NCBI GenBank assembly: GCA_019192545.1
Contig: JAHCMI010000008.1
Span: 99,602-163,601 of the forward strand
Length of the DNA stretch: 64,000 nt
Reading direction: 5' to 3'
DNA from: Rivularia sp. MS3
Lineage (GTDB): Bacteria > Cyanobacteriota > Cyanobacteriia > Cyanobacteriales > Nostocaceae
The translations under genes and the position numbers were made by a program. The number at the start of each line of letters is the position of its first letter. Positions within the stretch are counted from its first letter, which is position 1. The notes under the pieces were generated by a model that had not been told where the DNA came from, did no database searches, and worked only from the letters and a program-made list of their open reading frames with translations. Below, piece after piece: positions 45,565-54,725 of this stretch.

Positions 45565-47568
45565 TTATCGAGCAAAAATATGTAACCCTAAATATTTCGA
45601 TAGCTCTTCGCAAACTTTAATCCCGCGAATGCTGTTACCGCGAGAATCCAGAGGGGGAGAAAAAACTGCGATTCCCATTTGATTTGGTACTACACCAATG
45701 ATTCCACCACCAACTCCACTTTTTGCTGGAAATCCAACTTTGTATACCCATTCCCCAGCAAAATCGTACATCCCACAGGTTTGCATAACGCTGAGCAAGT
45801 CTTTTACAAAAATAGAATTAATGGCTCGTTCTTTGGTTACGGGATTTATGCCATTATTAGCTAAAGTTGCTCCCATCAATGCTAAATCTCGACAGTTAAT
45901 AATTACGCTGCACTGCTGGAGATATAAATGCAAAGTTTGGCTGATATCTCCCGAAATCATGCCGAAATTTCGCAACAAATATGATATTGCCCAGTTGCGA
46001 TCGCCACTATTTTGTTCGGATACAAGTATGGGTGTATCGACAAAAACTCTACGTCCGATATAGCGTCGGTACATTTCTAATATTCGGTTGAGTTTATGAC
46101 CTGGCCCTGCTCCTTCGATTAAACTTGTAGTGGCGATGGCTCCGGTATTTACCATACTGTTATAAGGTCGTTTGGATTTAGATTCTACTTTAATGATGGA
46201 GTTGTAAGCGTCTCCGGTTGGTTCAACATCAACTTTGGTTAAAACGTACTCTCTTCCTTTGTCTTCAAGTGCTAATCCGTAAGCAAAAACTTTTGATATT
46301 GATTGAATTAAAAATGATTCTTCCCAATCTCCTACACAGTAAACTTGTCCGTCTACCGTAGCGATGCAAATCGCAAACCAATCGGGATTAACATCAACTA
46401 AACCAGCTTCGCTGACATAGGCTTTTCCATCTCTAAGAGGAAGATATTTGCAGTGTAATTCCCGTAAAAATGTGATTAAAGATTTGGATGGTAGATTATA
46501 CTGAATCTTGACGTTTGATTGAGTCAAATTTTGCTGACTTGCTGCATCAACAAAATGGATTTTTCGCTGTGATTGCGGGCAAACTTCCTGATTATCGGTA
46601 GTAAAAATATGTAATCCAAATTTTTCCGAAAGCGCTTCAAAAACTTTGACTCCCCTCCAACTTTTTTTACGCTTATCCAGTGGAGGAGAAAATACGGCTA
46701 TTCCCATTTGATTGGGCACAACTCCGATAATTGCACCTGATAAACCACTTTTTGCCGGTAAACCAACTTTGTATGCCCACTGACCTGAAAATTCATACAG
46801 ACCGCAGGTATACATAATACTCAATATATTTTTGACATATTTTTGATCTATGGCTTGTTCTTCCGTCATCGGATTTAGACCTTTGTTGGCTAAAGTCGCC
46901 GCCATCACTGCCAGATCGTGACAGTTGACTGTCAAAGAACATTGTTGAAAATACAGATTCAGTATGTCATTAATATTGCCTTCTATTAAATCAAAATTGA
47001 GCATCATGTAGGCGATCGCCCGATTCAGATGGTCGCTGGTTTTCTTAGAATTAAAGACTCCCGCATCAATAGATACATTCCTACCGATGTATCGTCGAAA
47101 CATTTCCAGCAAGCGATTGTAACGCTTTCGTGCATCCGCACCTTTAATTAAACTAGTGGTGACAATTGCACCAGCATTAACCATTGGATTGTAATGCCGT
47201 CGGAATATTTCCTCCGGCTCCATTATCGAGTTGAAAGGTTCTCCAGTCGGTTCTACACCAATACGCCCGAGAACATAATCCTTTCCCCAATCCTCCAAAG
47301 CCAATCCATATACAAAAGGTTTAGAAATCGACTGGATGCTAAATTCTTGAGTAGTATGACCGATGTCGAAAACTTTACCATCTACCCCAACCGCACAAAT
47401 TCCAAACCAATCCGGATTAGCTTTAGCCAACTCCGGTATGTTCTGTGCAACTTTACCTTCATTAAGAGGTTGATAAAAGCAATATAAATCTTCAAGAAAA
47501 CTCGTCAACGCCGGAGTAATTCCCTTATCGGAAGCATTTAACTCTGAGAAATTCTTGATATCGGTCAT
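45565..47568 (-). CDS. tandem double glutaminase
   Basis: Converts glutamine to glutamate and ammonia. Two complete glutaminase A domains are fused: about 18-328 and 360-667, against about 310 residues for a normal enzyme. Both keep the S-x-x-K catalytic pair (SIQSISKPF, Ser80/Lys83; LIQSISKVF, Ser423/Lys426), VNxGAI and the final GVVPNQMGIAVFSPPLD. They differ at the substrate-carboxylate site: domain 2 has SEQNSGDRN with Glu518 and Asn525, but domain 1 has SKKTSDHLN, Lys175 in place of Glu. Domain 1 may therefore be inactive or altered. The linker (329-359) is polar. Confidence 0.93.
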   Translation of the reverse strand: MTDIKNFSELNASDKGITPALTSFLEDLYCFYQPLNEGKVAQNIPELAKANPDWFGICAVGVDGKVFDIGHTTQEFSIQSISKPFVYGLALEDWGKDYVLGRIGVEPTGEPFNSIMEPEEIFRRHYNPMVNAGAIVTTSLIKGADARKRYNRLLEMFRRYIGRNVSIDAGVFNSKKTSDHLNRAIAYMMLNFDLIEGNINDILNLYFQQCSLTVNCHDLAVMAATLANKGLNPMTEEQAIDQKYVKNILSIMYTCGLYEFSGQWAYKVGLPAKSGLSGAIIGVVPNQMGIAVFSPPLDKRKKSWRGVKVFEALSEKFGLHIFTTDNQEVCPQSQRKIHFVDAASQQNLTQSNVKIQYNLPSKSLITFLRELHCKYLPLRDGKAYVSEAGLVDVNPDWFAICIATVDGQVYCVGDWEESFLIQSISKVFAYGLALEDKGREYVLTKVDVEPTGDAYNSIIKVESKSKRPYNSMVNTGAIATTSLIEGAGPGHKLNRILEMYRRYIGRRVFVDTPILVSEQNSGDRNWAISYLLRNFGMISGDISQTLHLYLQQCSVIINCRDLALMGATLANNGINPVTKERAINSIFVKDLLSVMQTCGMYDFAGEWVYKVGFPAKSGVGGGIIGVVPNQMGIAVFSPPLDSRGNSIRGIKVCEELSKYLGLHIFAR

Positions 47569-48153
47569 ATCGCATTTAGAAAAGTTGCACTATACCTTAG
47601 TTTCAACTATTTCTATCATTACTTGCAGTATTGAAACTCACAAAGCTGGAAAATATACTTATTTAAAGTTACAGCGAAGAAGAGGCAAGCAGATTTGGTT
47701 TTAAAAAACTCAAATTTAAAAAAAACTTAATTATAACTAAACAAGTGCCAATCTGTGACATATATTTAAACTCTTCAATAAACTTATCGCATACACTTAA
47801 TACTCAATACTAATAAATAATGAGCGCTAACCATTATAGAATCCTGGTTAGCGCTTGTTTTTATATTCAAGGACTTTATTCAGCTATCCTCGTTTAAAAC
47901 TTAAAGGTCATTAAAGTAAGCGACCTCGTAAAAATTGATTTATGTAACCTATTGTTTAGATTCTCATCAAAATCATAAAGTATTGCAACATTTAATAATT
48001 TCTTTAGATTTAAGCCTTAATATTTTCTTTAGATTGTTTCACTCGCCTGCATGATAATGGGCATTCCAGAATGCATCTGAGTTTGTTTAAAAAAAATGGT
48101 GTGGGTTGGGGATAAAAATGAAATATTTTATTTAGATTTGGATTGATAAAGCT
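47569..48153. other. gap with an orphan terminator
   Basis: Divergent space between the glutaminase (minus) and a small plus-strand gene. No ORF. It contains a good plus-strand terminator at 47823-47864 with no gene upstream to use it, which suggests a small RNA transcribed from the left part of the gap. Confidence 0.45.
47823..47864 (+). terminator. Rho-independent terminator without an assigned gene
   Basis: Arms agcgctaacca and tggttagcgct pair perfectly over 11 bases, then tgttttta. The nearest plus-strand gene upstream is more than 3 kb away. Confidence 0.8.
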
Positions 48154-48393
48154 ATGTTAGAACTTAGAGAACGAGCAGTTACGATGCGTCATGTGTGGTC
48201 GGTGATTGAAGAAACCGAAACAAAGACAATTTTAAGTTTGAACGATACAGACTTGATTGGACAATTGCTCGGACAATTAGAAAGTAAAAAGCTGCTCAGC
48301 GGCGAGCAGATAAAAGAAATGAGTTTATATATTAGTTCGCGAGTGCCATTAATTCGGGATTTAGCTCACTCGCGGATGATATGTAATTCTTAG
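48154..48393 (+). CDS. small conserved hypothetical protein
   Basis: A 79-residue, soluble, mostly helical protein (VWSVIEETETKTILSLND, LIGQLLGQLESKKLLSGEQ, ISSRVPLIRDLAHSR). I recognise the pattern as a hypothetical protein widespread in filamentous cyanobacteria, function unknown. It converges on the nnr gene, about 37 bases away. Confidence 0.65.
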   Translation: MLELRERAVTMRHVWSVIEETETKTILSLNDTDLIGQLLGQLESKKLLSGEQIKEMSLYISSRVPLIRDLAHSRMICNS

Positions 48394-48429
48394 TATTTAA
48401 GTAATTGTACAAATGGCTTGGCTTGAGAA

Positions 48430-50001
48430 TCATTTCTTAGCAGATGCTAAAACGGGTATCAGATATTTAGTCAGAGTAAAAGCATCTACACCTAGTTGAG
48501 TTCGTTCTTGCGTAGCTAAAATAGCTGCACTACTGTGCCACCATGCAGCAGTTGCAACCATTTTTTCTACAGATAAATTTCGCGATACCGCTTGCGCCAT
48601 TAATCCCCCGAGTAATCCAGTTAACACATCACCACTACCTCCACGAGCTAGTGCTGGGGTGCTTTGAGAATTAATCCAAACGCAACCTTGAGAATTCGCA
48701 ATGGCAGTTCTTGAACCTTTTAACAGAACGATTGCACTAGATTGTTTCGCGGCTTCTTGTACTGCCAATATTCTATTTTGATTAACATTTTCGATATTAG
48801 GGAATAAGCGCTTAAATTCGCCAGCGTGCGGCGTAAGTATGGTTGATGCTTGCCGTTTTTGTAAAGTTTGCAAGGCTCCCATATTGGCGATAATATTTAA
48901 ACCATCAGCATCTAGAAGTAAATCTTGAGAACAATCTAATATTTCCCGTACAACTGAATCCGCATCTACAGTTATACCTGGACCGCAGGCTATGGCATCA
49001 AAGCTGTTTAAATCCTTATTGCCGGGTAGTTTTAGTTCGGCGATCGCGCCGGTTTGAGTTTCCGGGCAGCCAATAATTAAGGCTTCGGGTAAATGTGAAA
49101 CCATTGTGGCAGCAAGAGACTGCGGTACGGCAATAGAAAGCAATCCCACACCAGAAGCACGCGCTCCCAAACCAGTTAAAATTGCACCACCCGAATAACG
49201 ACGAGAACCGCAAACCAGCAGTAAATGACCTTCTTTATATTTGTGAGTGACTTGTTGACGGGGTAAAGGCAGAGCCGAAAGTGCAGTCGCTGTAGTGATG
49301 CGTTTGATTTTAGGAACTTCCCCTAATACAGCTTGCAGATCTGTATATTGAATATCAAAATCGATTAATTCAGCTTCACCGATATATTCTAAAGCTTGGT
49401 CTTCAAATAAACCTAATTTCCATAAACCCAGACAAAAAGTATGGGTAGCGCGAATCCCTACCCCTAGAATTTTTCCGGTATCGGTATGCAAACCAGAAGG
49501 TACATCAATGCTAATAATTGGTTTATGCCATTGATTAAGTTGATTAATGGCACCTGCAATCGGTTCGGTAATATCTCTTTCCAAACCGAAACCAAATAAA
49601 CCATCAATAAAAAAATCGCAATCTTGCAGCGGCTCAATGGATTCATAGCAAGGAATATCCAAACTATGGATGAATTGTAGATGCTGCGAAGTTAATTCTT
49701 TTAACTTAGAAATTGGACAATAAACTTTTACTTCATAACCGCGAAAGTGCAACTCGCGAGCAACAACTAAAGCATCACCGCCATTATGCCCCGGACCTGC
49801 AATAATTCCTACACAGGGGGTAGAAAAATTCACCTTTTCCCCTTGTAGGATAATTTCTTCAACTCGACGGGTAATAAGTCCTGCAACCTTTTCCATTAAA
49901 GCAGCTACAGGCATCCCAGCGGCAAAAATACGCCCTTCGATATCGCGCATTTGGGCAGCGGTAACTGCAACTTGGGAAATTAATTCTCGGTTATCAAACA
50001 T
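48430..50001 (-). CDS. nnr: bifunctional NAD(P)H-hydrate repair enzyme Nnr
   Basis: Repairs hydrated NADH/NADPH. Residues about 1-225: epimerase domain (YjeF_N), with GIIAGPGHNGGDALVVAREL and SIDVPSGLHTDTG. About 240-520: ADP/ATP-dependent dehydratase (carbohydrate kinase-like, NnrD), with GHLLLVCGSRRYSGGAILTG, ILTPHAGEFKRLF, VLLKGSRTAIA and RGGSGDVLTGLLGGL with the catalytic Asp. Full length (523). Start MFDNRELISQVAVTAAQMRDIE. Heptamer repeats follow its start codon upstream. Confidence 0.95.
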   Translation of the reverse strand: MFDNRELISQVAVTAAQMRDIEGRIFAAGMPVAALMEKVAGLITRRVEEIILQGEKVNFSTPCVGIIAGPGHNGGDALVVARELHFRGYEVKVYCPISKLKELTSQHLQFIHSLDIPCYESIEPLQDCDFFIDGLFGFGLERDITEPIAGAINQLNQWHKPIISIDVPSGLHTDTGKILGVGIRATHTFCLGLWKLGLFEDQALEYIGEAELIDFDIQYTDLQAVLGEVPKIKRITTATALSALPLPRQQVTHKYKEGHLLLVCGSRRYSGGAILTGLGARASGVGLLSIAVPQSLAATMVSHLPEALIIGCPETQTGAIAELKLPGNKDLNSFDAIACGPGITVDADSVVREILDCSQDLLLDADGLNIIANMGALQTLQKRQASTILTPHAGEFKRLFPNIENVNQNRILAVQEAAKQSSAIVLLKGSRTAIANSQGCVWINSQSTPALARGGSGDVLTGLLGGLMAQAVSRNLSVEKMVATAAWWHSSAAILATQERTQLGVDAFTLTKYLIPVLASAKK

Positions 50002-50004
50002 TAA

Positions 50005-50106
50005 TCAGTGAGCAGTGAGCAGTCAACAGTCAACAGTTACTAGTTACTACTAGTTACTAGTTAAAATTCTACCTTTTCCCAATGCCCGATGCCCTATGCC
50101 CACTCC
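50005..50106. repeat. repeat cluster upstream of nnr
   Basis: Tandem cagtgag and cagtcaa units at 50007-50037, then tagttac units to about 50061, and gatgccc/aatgccc units at 50079-50104. Three repeat families side by side in 100 bases. Confidence 0.8.
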
Positions 50107-50112
50107 CAATTT

Positions 50113-50829
50113 CTACTTTCCGTAATAAACTCTAGCGTTACTTAATCCCAAAGAACGTAAATAATAGTTCCATTGTTCTGCTTCTAAATGCTCGCTAAAA
50201 GGCCCAACTGCTATATGATGTCCTCTAGGGGATTTTCTTCTTTGATAGTAAAGCGAGCTTCCTACTGCACTTTGCCTAATTTTATTTTCGATTTGAGATA
50301 GTTTTTTAGGCTTTCCTGGAATCGCAACGTAATAATATTTTTTTCTCTGGTTATTATTTCTACGGCGAGCAGGATAATTGGGGTAATTAGGATCGTTAGG
50401 AAAATTGGGTATTTCTGTTATCGGATTCTGACTTTCGATGCGAGGATTGAAACCTCTACCCTGCAACTCTTGAGCCATTTGTTGGGCATTATCTTGACGA
50501 TTGAAGCTTCCAACTTGGATAACCGAAGTTCTTTGAGGAGGTATAAAAGCGTCGGATGCAACTGAGCGCACTTGTTGGAGATATCCGGAGTACAGGTTAT
50601 CTACAACCACTAAATAGCTGACGTAATTCTGGTTATTTGAACTGAATGGGGAAACAAAATCTGCTTCAGGGCTATATCTCCCAGAGTTATATCCTGGCGG
50701 TAACTGTGCAACTACTTGAGATTTACCAGGAATTTCGGCTTGTATTGGTGTCATTGAAACAAGTCCTAAGAAAACTGCTGATAAAGAAAATGTAATTAAA
50801 TTAGGTTGAATCAGGCTATGTTTTACCAT
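50113..50829 (-). CDS. exported SPOR-like protein (paralogue A)
   Basis: About 238 residues from the ATG at 50829 (MVKHSLIQPNLITFSLSAVFLGLVS), chosen because it gives a normal signal peptide with cleavage near PIQAE; an ATG at 50883 would add 18 residues. Two SPOR-like units: VIQVGSFNRQDNAQQMAQELQGRGF near the middle and YYVAIPGKPKK..GHHIAVGPFSEHLEAEQWNYYLRSLG at the C-terminus. SPOR domains bind denuded peptidoglycan at division sites; binding here is inferred. A paralogue lies just upstream on the same strand. Confidence 0.8.
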   Translation of the reverse strand: MVKHSLIQPNLITFSLSAVFLGLVSMTPIQAEIPGKSQVVAQLPPGYNSGRYSPEADFVSPFSSNNQNYVSYLVVVDNLYSGYLQQVRSVASDAFIPPQRTSVIQVGSFNRQDNAQQMAQELQGRGFNPRIESQNPITEIPNFPNDPNYPNYPARRRNNNQRKKYYYVAIPGKPKKLSQIENKIRQSAVGSSLYYQRRKSPRGHHIAVGPFSEHLEAEQWNYYLRSLGLSNARVYYGK

Positions 50830-51007
50830 AGTGGTACCCATGTAATTTAGGATTAACGATTTTGGAGAAAACTGAAGAAGCAAATCTTAGCTTGCTCAAA
50901 CTTTCCCGCAACAGATTTTAAATCGTTCCTACAAAAAACCAAGGTAGCCTGGATTATAGTCCTGTAAAGAATTTAAGTTTTTAGATTATTCGATAATAAT
51001 CATGACT

Positions 51008-51050
51008 CTTTAACCTTTAACCTTTGACCTTTGAACTTTAACCTTTACCC
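51008..51050. repeat. heptamer repeat (aaccttt type)
   Basis: Five to six tandem units of aaccttt, with gaccttt variants, between the two SPOR-like paralogues. Confidence 0.85.
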
Positions 51051-51069
51051 AACGCTATATTTTAAAAGT

Positions 51070-51786
51070 TCATTTCCCGTAATAAACTCTAGCGTTATTT
51101 AATCCCAGAGAGCGTATATAATAATTCCACTGTTCGGCTTGTAAACGTCCGGCAAAAGGTCCAACTGCAACATGAGGTCCTCTAGGAGCGTTTCTAACAG
51201 CAACTCCTACACTTTGCCCTCCAGCACTTTGCTTAATTTGGTTTTCAATTTGAAATAATTTATCTGGTTTATCTGGAATAGCTACATAATAATATCTAAT
51301 TCTTTTTTGACTCCTATTATCATTTCTGGCAATAGGATCGGATACACCCCCAGGATTAGAAAAATCCCCACCATAAGAATTCGCGATTTCTCTTCCAGTA
51401 GTTCGACTGTAGATACGAGAACCAATATTGTAAGCTTCTAACTGTCTAATTCTTTCTTGAGCGTTATCCAAACGTCTGAATACTCCCGCTTGGATAACAG
51501 AACGTCCTATAAATTCACCTGCGAAAGCAGTAGGCTCCACAAGGCGTACTCTTTCAAGTAATGCAGAGTTGGTATTATCTACAATTACCAAGTAGCTTTC
51601 GGAATTTGGATTGTATTGAGAATTAAAATCGTATTCACTTTGAGCGTATTGAAGCTGGGCTAATGTTTGAGACAATTTGCCAGTGTTGGCTTGGGTTGGT
51701 GTAGTGGAGAAAAGCATCAAGCATCCTCCAAATAAGCAATAACTAATTAAAGAAGGTCGAATCAAGTTGGAAAGTTTATTAAGCAT
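51070..51786 (-). CDS. exported SPOR-like protein (paralogue B)
   Basis: A 238-residue paralogue of the next gene. Signal peptide YCLFGGCLMLFSTTPTQA. SPOR-like units: VIQAGVFRRLDNAQERIRQLEAYNI and a C-terminal RYYYVAIPDKPDKLFQIEN..GPHVAVGPFAGRLQAEQWNYYIRSLG. Both paralogues end NARVYYGK. They differ mainly in the linker, which is Asn/Pro-rich in paralogue A and Gly/Arg-rich here. The pair arose by tandem duplication; both are open. Probably periplasmic and cell-wall-associated. Confidence 0.8.
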   Translation of the reverse strand: MLNKLSNLIRPSLISYCLFGGCLMLFSTTPTQANTGKLSQTLAQLQYAQSEYDFNSQYNPNSESYLVIVDNTNSALLERVRLVEPTAFAGEFIGRSVIQAGVFRRLDNAQERIRQLEAYNIGSRIYSRTTGREIANSYGGDFSNPGGVSDPIARNDNRSQKRIRYYYVAIPDKPDKLFQIENQIKQSAGGQSVGVAVRNAPRGPHVAVGPFAGRLQAEQWNYYIRSLGLNNARVYYGK

Positions 51787-52028
51787 GGTAGCGCTGGTTA
51801 AATTTTATATTTGAGATTTTAGATTATTCTTACGGGTAGACTACTTACTCAGGAATAAATTAATTCAGATTTCGGATTTAAAATTCTAAATTATCTCTGT
51901 GTAATTAAAAATGTATATTTGGTAACTTTTTGTAAACAATAATCTAGAAAGTAGAATTAGCTAGGTAAGCCATAGTAGCAATCAAAGGGTGTTAACTTAG
52001 AAATAACAGCCTAAGCTATTATACGGAT

Positions 52029-53081
52029 ATGGAAAAAGTCGTAGTAGGTCTTTCCGGTGGCGTTGACAGTTCTGCCGTAGCTGCAATTTTGCACCATCAG
52101 GGCTATGAAGTTATTGGTCTTACCCTTTGGTTAATGAAGGGTAAAGGTCAATGTTGCTCTGAAGGTATGGTTGACGCTGCTCATATCTGCGAACAACTGG
52201 GCGTTCCCCATCACGTTGTTGATATCCGCGATGTCTTTCAAACCAATATTGTAGATTATCTGGTAACTGGCTACAGTGCTGGTGTTACGCCCCTACCTTG
52301 TTCGCAGTGCAATAAAACTGTAAAGTTCGGTCCCATGCTCGAATATGCACGGGAAAAGTTGGGAAGCAATAAAATAGCTACGGGACATTACGCTCGCATA
52401 AAATACAACCAAACCAGCGGACGTTACGAACTTCTACGTGCATTTGATCGCAACAAAGACCAAACATATTTTTTATATGATTTGTCGCAAGAATTACTCG
52501 GTGGTTCGATATTTCCATTAGGAGAAGTAGAAAAATCGGAAACCCGTCGCATTGCTGCCGAATATAAACTTCAAACAGCCGATAAACCAGAAAGTCAAGA
52601 CTTATGTTTGGTAGAAAGTAACGGCTCGATGCGGGCTTTTTTAGATAAATATTTGGCTCCCAAGAAAGGCGAAATTGTAGACGCTGAAGGTAAAGTGTTG
52701 GGAGAACATGATGGCGTGCATCATTACACCATCGGACAGCGTAAAGGATTGGGAATTGCAGCCCCACAACCTTTATACGTAATTGGTTTGGATGCAGGAG
52801 CAAACCGGGTAATTGTTGGCGATCGCACTAAAGCAACAAATCCAGAATGTAATGTAGCGCGAGTAAATTGGGTATCAATAGCCGAACCTACGAGTCCGAT
52901 TCGTGCCGCCGTACAAGTCCGCTATCGTTCGCAACCAGTACCCGTCACCGTAATTCCTTTGGAAAACTCTCGCGTCAGAATAGTATTTGACGAACCCCAA
53001 TTCAGTGTTACCCCCGGACAAGCAGCCGTATGGTACGACGGCGAAAAAGTCCTCGGTGGTGGAATAATTGAACGGTTTTAA
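52029..53081 (+). CDS. mnmA: tRNA 2-thiouridine synthase
   Basis: Thiolates U34 of tRNA Lys, Glu and Gln. PP-loop [15 protein letters not shown] at the N-terminus, catalytic Cys in PLPCSQCN (near residue 92), second catalytic Cys in SQDLCLVE (near 194), tRNA-contact [10 protein letters not shown], and the C-terminal beta-barrel with [16 protein letters not shown]. Length 350 is normal. A hairpin terminator follows. Confidence 0.96.
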   Translation: MEKVVVGLSGGVDSSAVAAILHHQGYEVIGLTLWLMKGKGQCCSEGMVDAAHICEQLGVPHHVVDIRDVFQTNIVDYLVTGYSAGVTPLPCSQCNKTVKFGPMLEYAREKLGSNKIATGHYARIKYNQTSGRYELLRAFDRNKDQTYFLYDLSQELLGGSIFPLGEVEKSETRRIAAEYKLQTADKPESQDLCLVESNGSMRAFLDKYLAPKKGEIVDAEGKVLGEHDGVHHYTIGQRKGLGIAAPQPLYVIGLDAGANRVIVGDRTKATNPECNVARVNWVSIAEPTSPIRAAVQVRYRSQPVPVTVIPLENSRVRIVFDEPQFSVTPGQAAVWYDGEKVLGGGIIERF

Positions 53082-53082
53082 C

Positions 53083-53124
53083 AGTGAACAGTGAGCAGTG
53101 AACAGTTAACAGTGAACAGTTAAC
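53083..53124. repeat. heptamer repeat (cagtgaa type)
   Basis: About six units of cagtgaa, cagttaa and variants, immediately after the mnmA stop and before its terminator. Confidence 0.85.
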
Positions 53125-53138
53125 GTACCAAATAAAGC

Positions 53139-53177
53139 AGAAACCCGGTTTTTTGAAAAAACCGGGTTTCTTAATTT
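53139..53177 (+). terminator. Rho-independent terminator of mnmA
   Basis: Arms gaaacccggtttttt and gaaaaaaccgggtttc pair almost perfectly, followed by ttaattttt. The same hairpin type occurs at 63892-63920. Confidence 0.85.
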
Positions 53178-53328
53178 TTAAATGCATCACAATATAGCAT
53201 TACGCAACGCTGGTTAGAACATTCAAAAAGACCACTAACTATGATTATTAAACCTTTAACCTTTAACCTGATGAGTAGCACTATATTATTAGAAAATTGG
53301 TAACTAATAACTGTTCGCTGTTCGCTGA

Positions 53329-53360
53329 AAAAAAGACCCGATTTCTGTGAGAAATCGAGT
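53329..53360 (-). terminator. Rho-independent terminator of the Spy-like gene
   Basis: On the minus strand ctcgatttct and agaaatcggg pair with a 3-base loop, followed by tcttttttt. It lies about 60 bases after the Spy-like gene. Confidence 0.85.
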
Positions 53361-53422
53361 ACATTTGAGAGTATTTCTAGGGAGATTGATAACGTTGTAA
53401 AAAAGTTAGTTCTTAGATTAAG

Positions 53423-53749
53423 TTAATTGGAACGATAAATTGCTCTTTTTTGCTCCTTTGCTACTTGCATTATTTCATCGATTTGAGTTTGTTGCTCTTG
53501 GGAAAGATTTAAATTAGCTACAGCAGAACGCATTTTTTGTCCATCTTCTACAGCGCTTTGGAATTGTCCTTGTTGTTGCGGTGTTAAGACTTCTTCAACT
53601 TGAGAACGAGCATTATTTTTAACTTGTTCTATTTGAGTGCGTTGTGCTTGAGTTAAGTTTTTCTTGTCTCCACAAGCATTTGCAGCTAAAGGAAGTGCAA
53701 GAGTAAAAATAGTAGATGCAGCCAAGATTGGCATTAATTTAGACTTCAT
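53423..53749 (-). CDS. exported Spy/CpxP-like protein
   Basis: A 108-residue protein with a signal peptide (LMPILAASTIFTLALPLAANAC). The mature part is helical and has two LTxxQ-like motifs spaced as in Spy/CpxP proteins: VLTPQQQGQF and NLSQEQQTQI, preceded by LTQAQRTQI. Such proteins are periplasmic chaperones or stress sensors. The AxAC at the cleavage site could also be a lipobox (LAANAC is not canonical). Function inferred from motif pattern only. Confidence 0.72.
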   Translation of the reverse strand: MKSKLMPILAASTIFTLALPLAANACGDKKNLTQAQRTQIEQVKNNARSQVEEVLTPQQQGQFQSAVEDGQKMRSAVANLNLSQEQQTQIDEIMQVAKEQKRAIYRSN

Positions 53750-53828
53750 TTAGAATGCCTCAAATCTTTGTCTTAAGTTTGATTATTTTTAGTATGGTTT
53801 AACAATATGACATCAATATGACAGAGGA

Positions 53829-53862
53829 GGTTAAAGGTTAAAGGTTAAAGGTCAAAGGTTAA
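53829..53862. repeat. heptamer repeat (aaaggtt type)
   Basis: Five tandem units of aaaggtt/aaaggtc upstream of the Spy-like gene. Confidence 0.85.
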
Positions 53863-54019
53863 AATAATAACTAATAACTAACAAATAATAAATAAAAAAC
53901 CCTTGCTAAGTAACGATTAGCAAAGGTGATTCTGCAAGGAAACAGTTTAGATTGTTAGAACGAAAAATGTATCGTTGATAATTTTATTAAGCCATTTAGG
54001 AAAGAGAAGTAATCAATAG

Positions 54020-54080
54020 CATTAACCTTTAACCTCTTACCTTTGACCTTTGACCTTTAACTTCTTACCTTTAACCTTAT
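54020..54080. repeat. heptamer repeat (aaccttt type)
   Basis: Seven or eight units with variants (gaccttt, ttacctt), ending 3 bases before the stop of the following minus-strand gene. Confidence 0.85.
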
Positions 54081-54082
54081 CA

Positions 54083-54586
54083 CTATCTATCTCGCTCTAA
54101 ATCATAAATAACTTTCTCTACTACCCAATTAATTGATTTTCCGGGATGGCTTTGTTTGATTCCGGCAACTAATCGATTTGCTGTTCTGCTATCGCCACCT
54201 ACTAACCGAAGCAATTCTTTTCTCAATCGCGGATTCGCTTGTTCTATTGAGTTTTTAGTTTGCTTATAAGCGGATTGGGGCGATAATGTTGAATTTTGTC
54301 GGTTTAAGCTCCAAAGCAAGCCAGCAGTACCAGCACCAATTGCTGCTAAACCTAATATTGTGGTATTTTGAGCGATTTGATTACTAAGGTTTTCAGAAGA
54401 AACATCTGCTGTAAATACGACTGGTTGAAATTGATTATTGTTTTGTACGGATAATGTTCTTGCTTGGGGAACATTTGATATTAAGTTTTCTACTTTCCCA
54501 AATGCGGGTGCAACCCTTAATGATAAAGTCAGTAAACTGCTAACGATGCCGGTACTAACAATAGCTATAGCATCAAAGCGTTTCAT
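54083..54586 (-). CDS. membrane-associated hypothetical protein
   Basis: A 167-residue protein with a hydrophobic N-terminal segment (IAIVSTGIVSSLLTLSLRVAPAFG), probably a signal peptide, and a second hydrophobic stretch near residue 80 (ILGLAAIGAGTAGLLW), probably a membrane helix. The C-terminus is helical and basic (RLRKELLRLVGGDSRTANRLVAGI, WVVEKVIYDLERD). I cannot name a family. It is downstream of the HtrA protease on the same strand, 139 bases apart, so a joint envelope role is possible. Confidence 0.65.
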   Translation of the reverse strand: MKRFDAIAIVSTGIVSSLLTLSLRVAPAFGKVENLISNVPQARTLSVQNNNQFQPVVFTADVSSENLSNQIAQNTTILGLAAIGAGTAGLLWSLNRQNSTLSPQSAYKQTKNSIEQANPRLRKELLRLVGGDSRTANRLVAGIKQSHPGKSINWVVEKVIYDLERDR

Positions 54587-54725
54587 GTTTAATTAATACT
54601 CCTTGAAGGTGGTTATTGAAATTTGGAATTTTGCGTTAGGATTACAACTTTCATTGGTGCGTGACGCTTCTGTTAAAACATTGGTTTATCTTTCTAAATA
54701 TCTGAAAGCGTCACACATCCTACAA

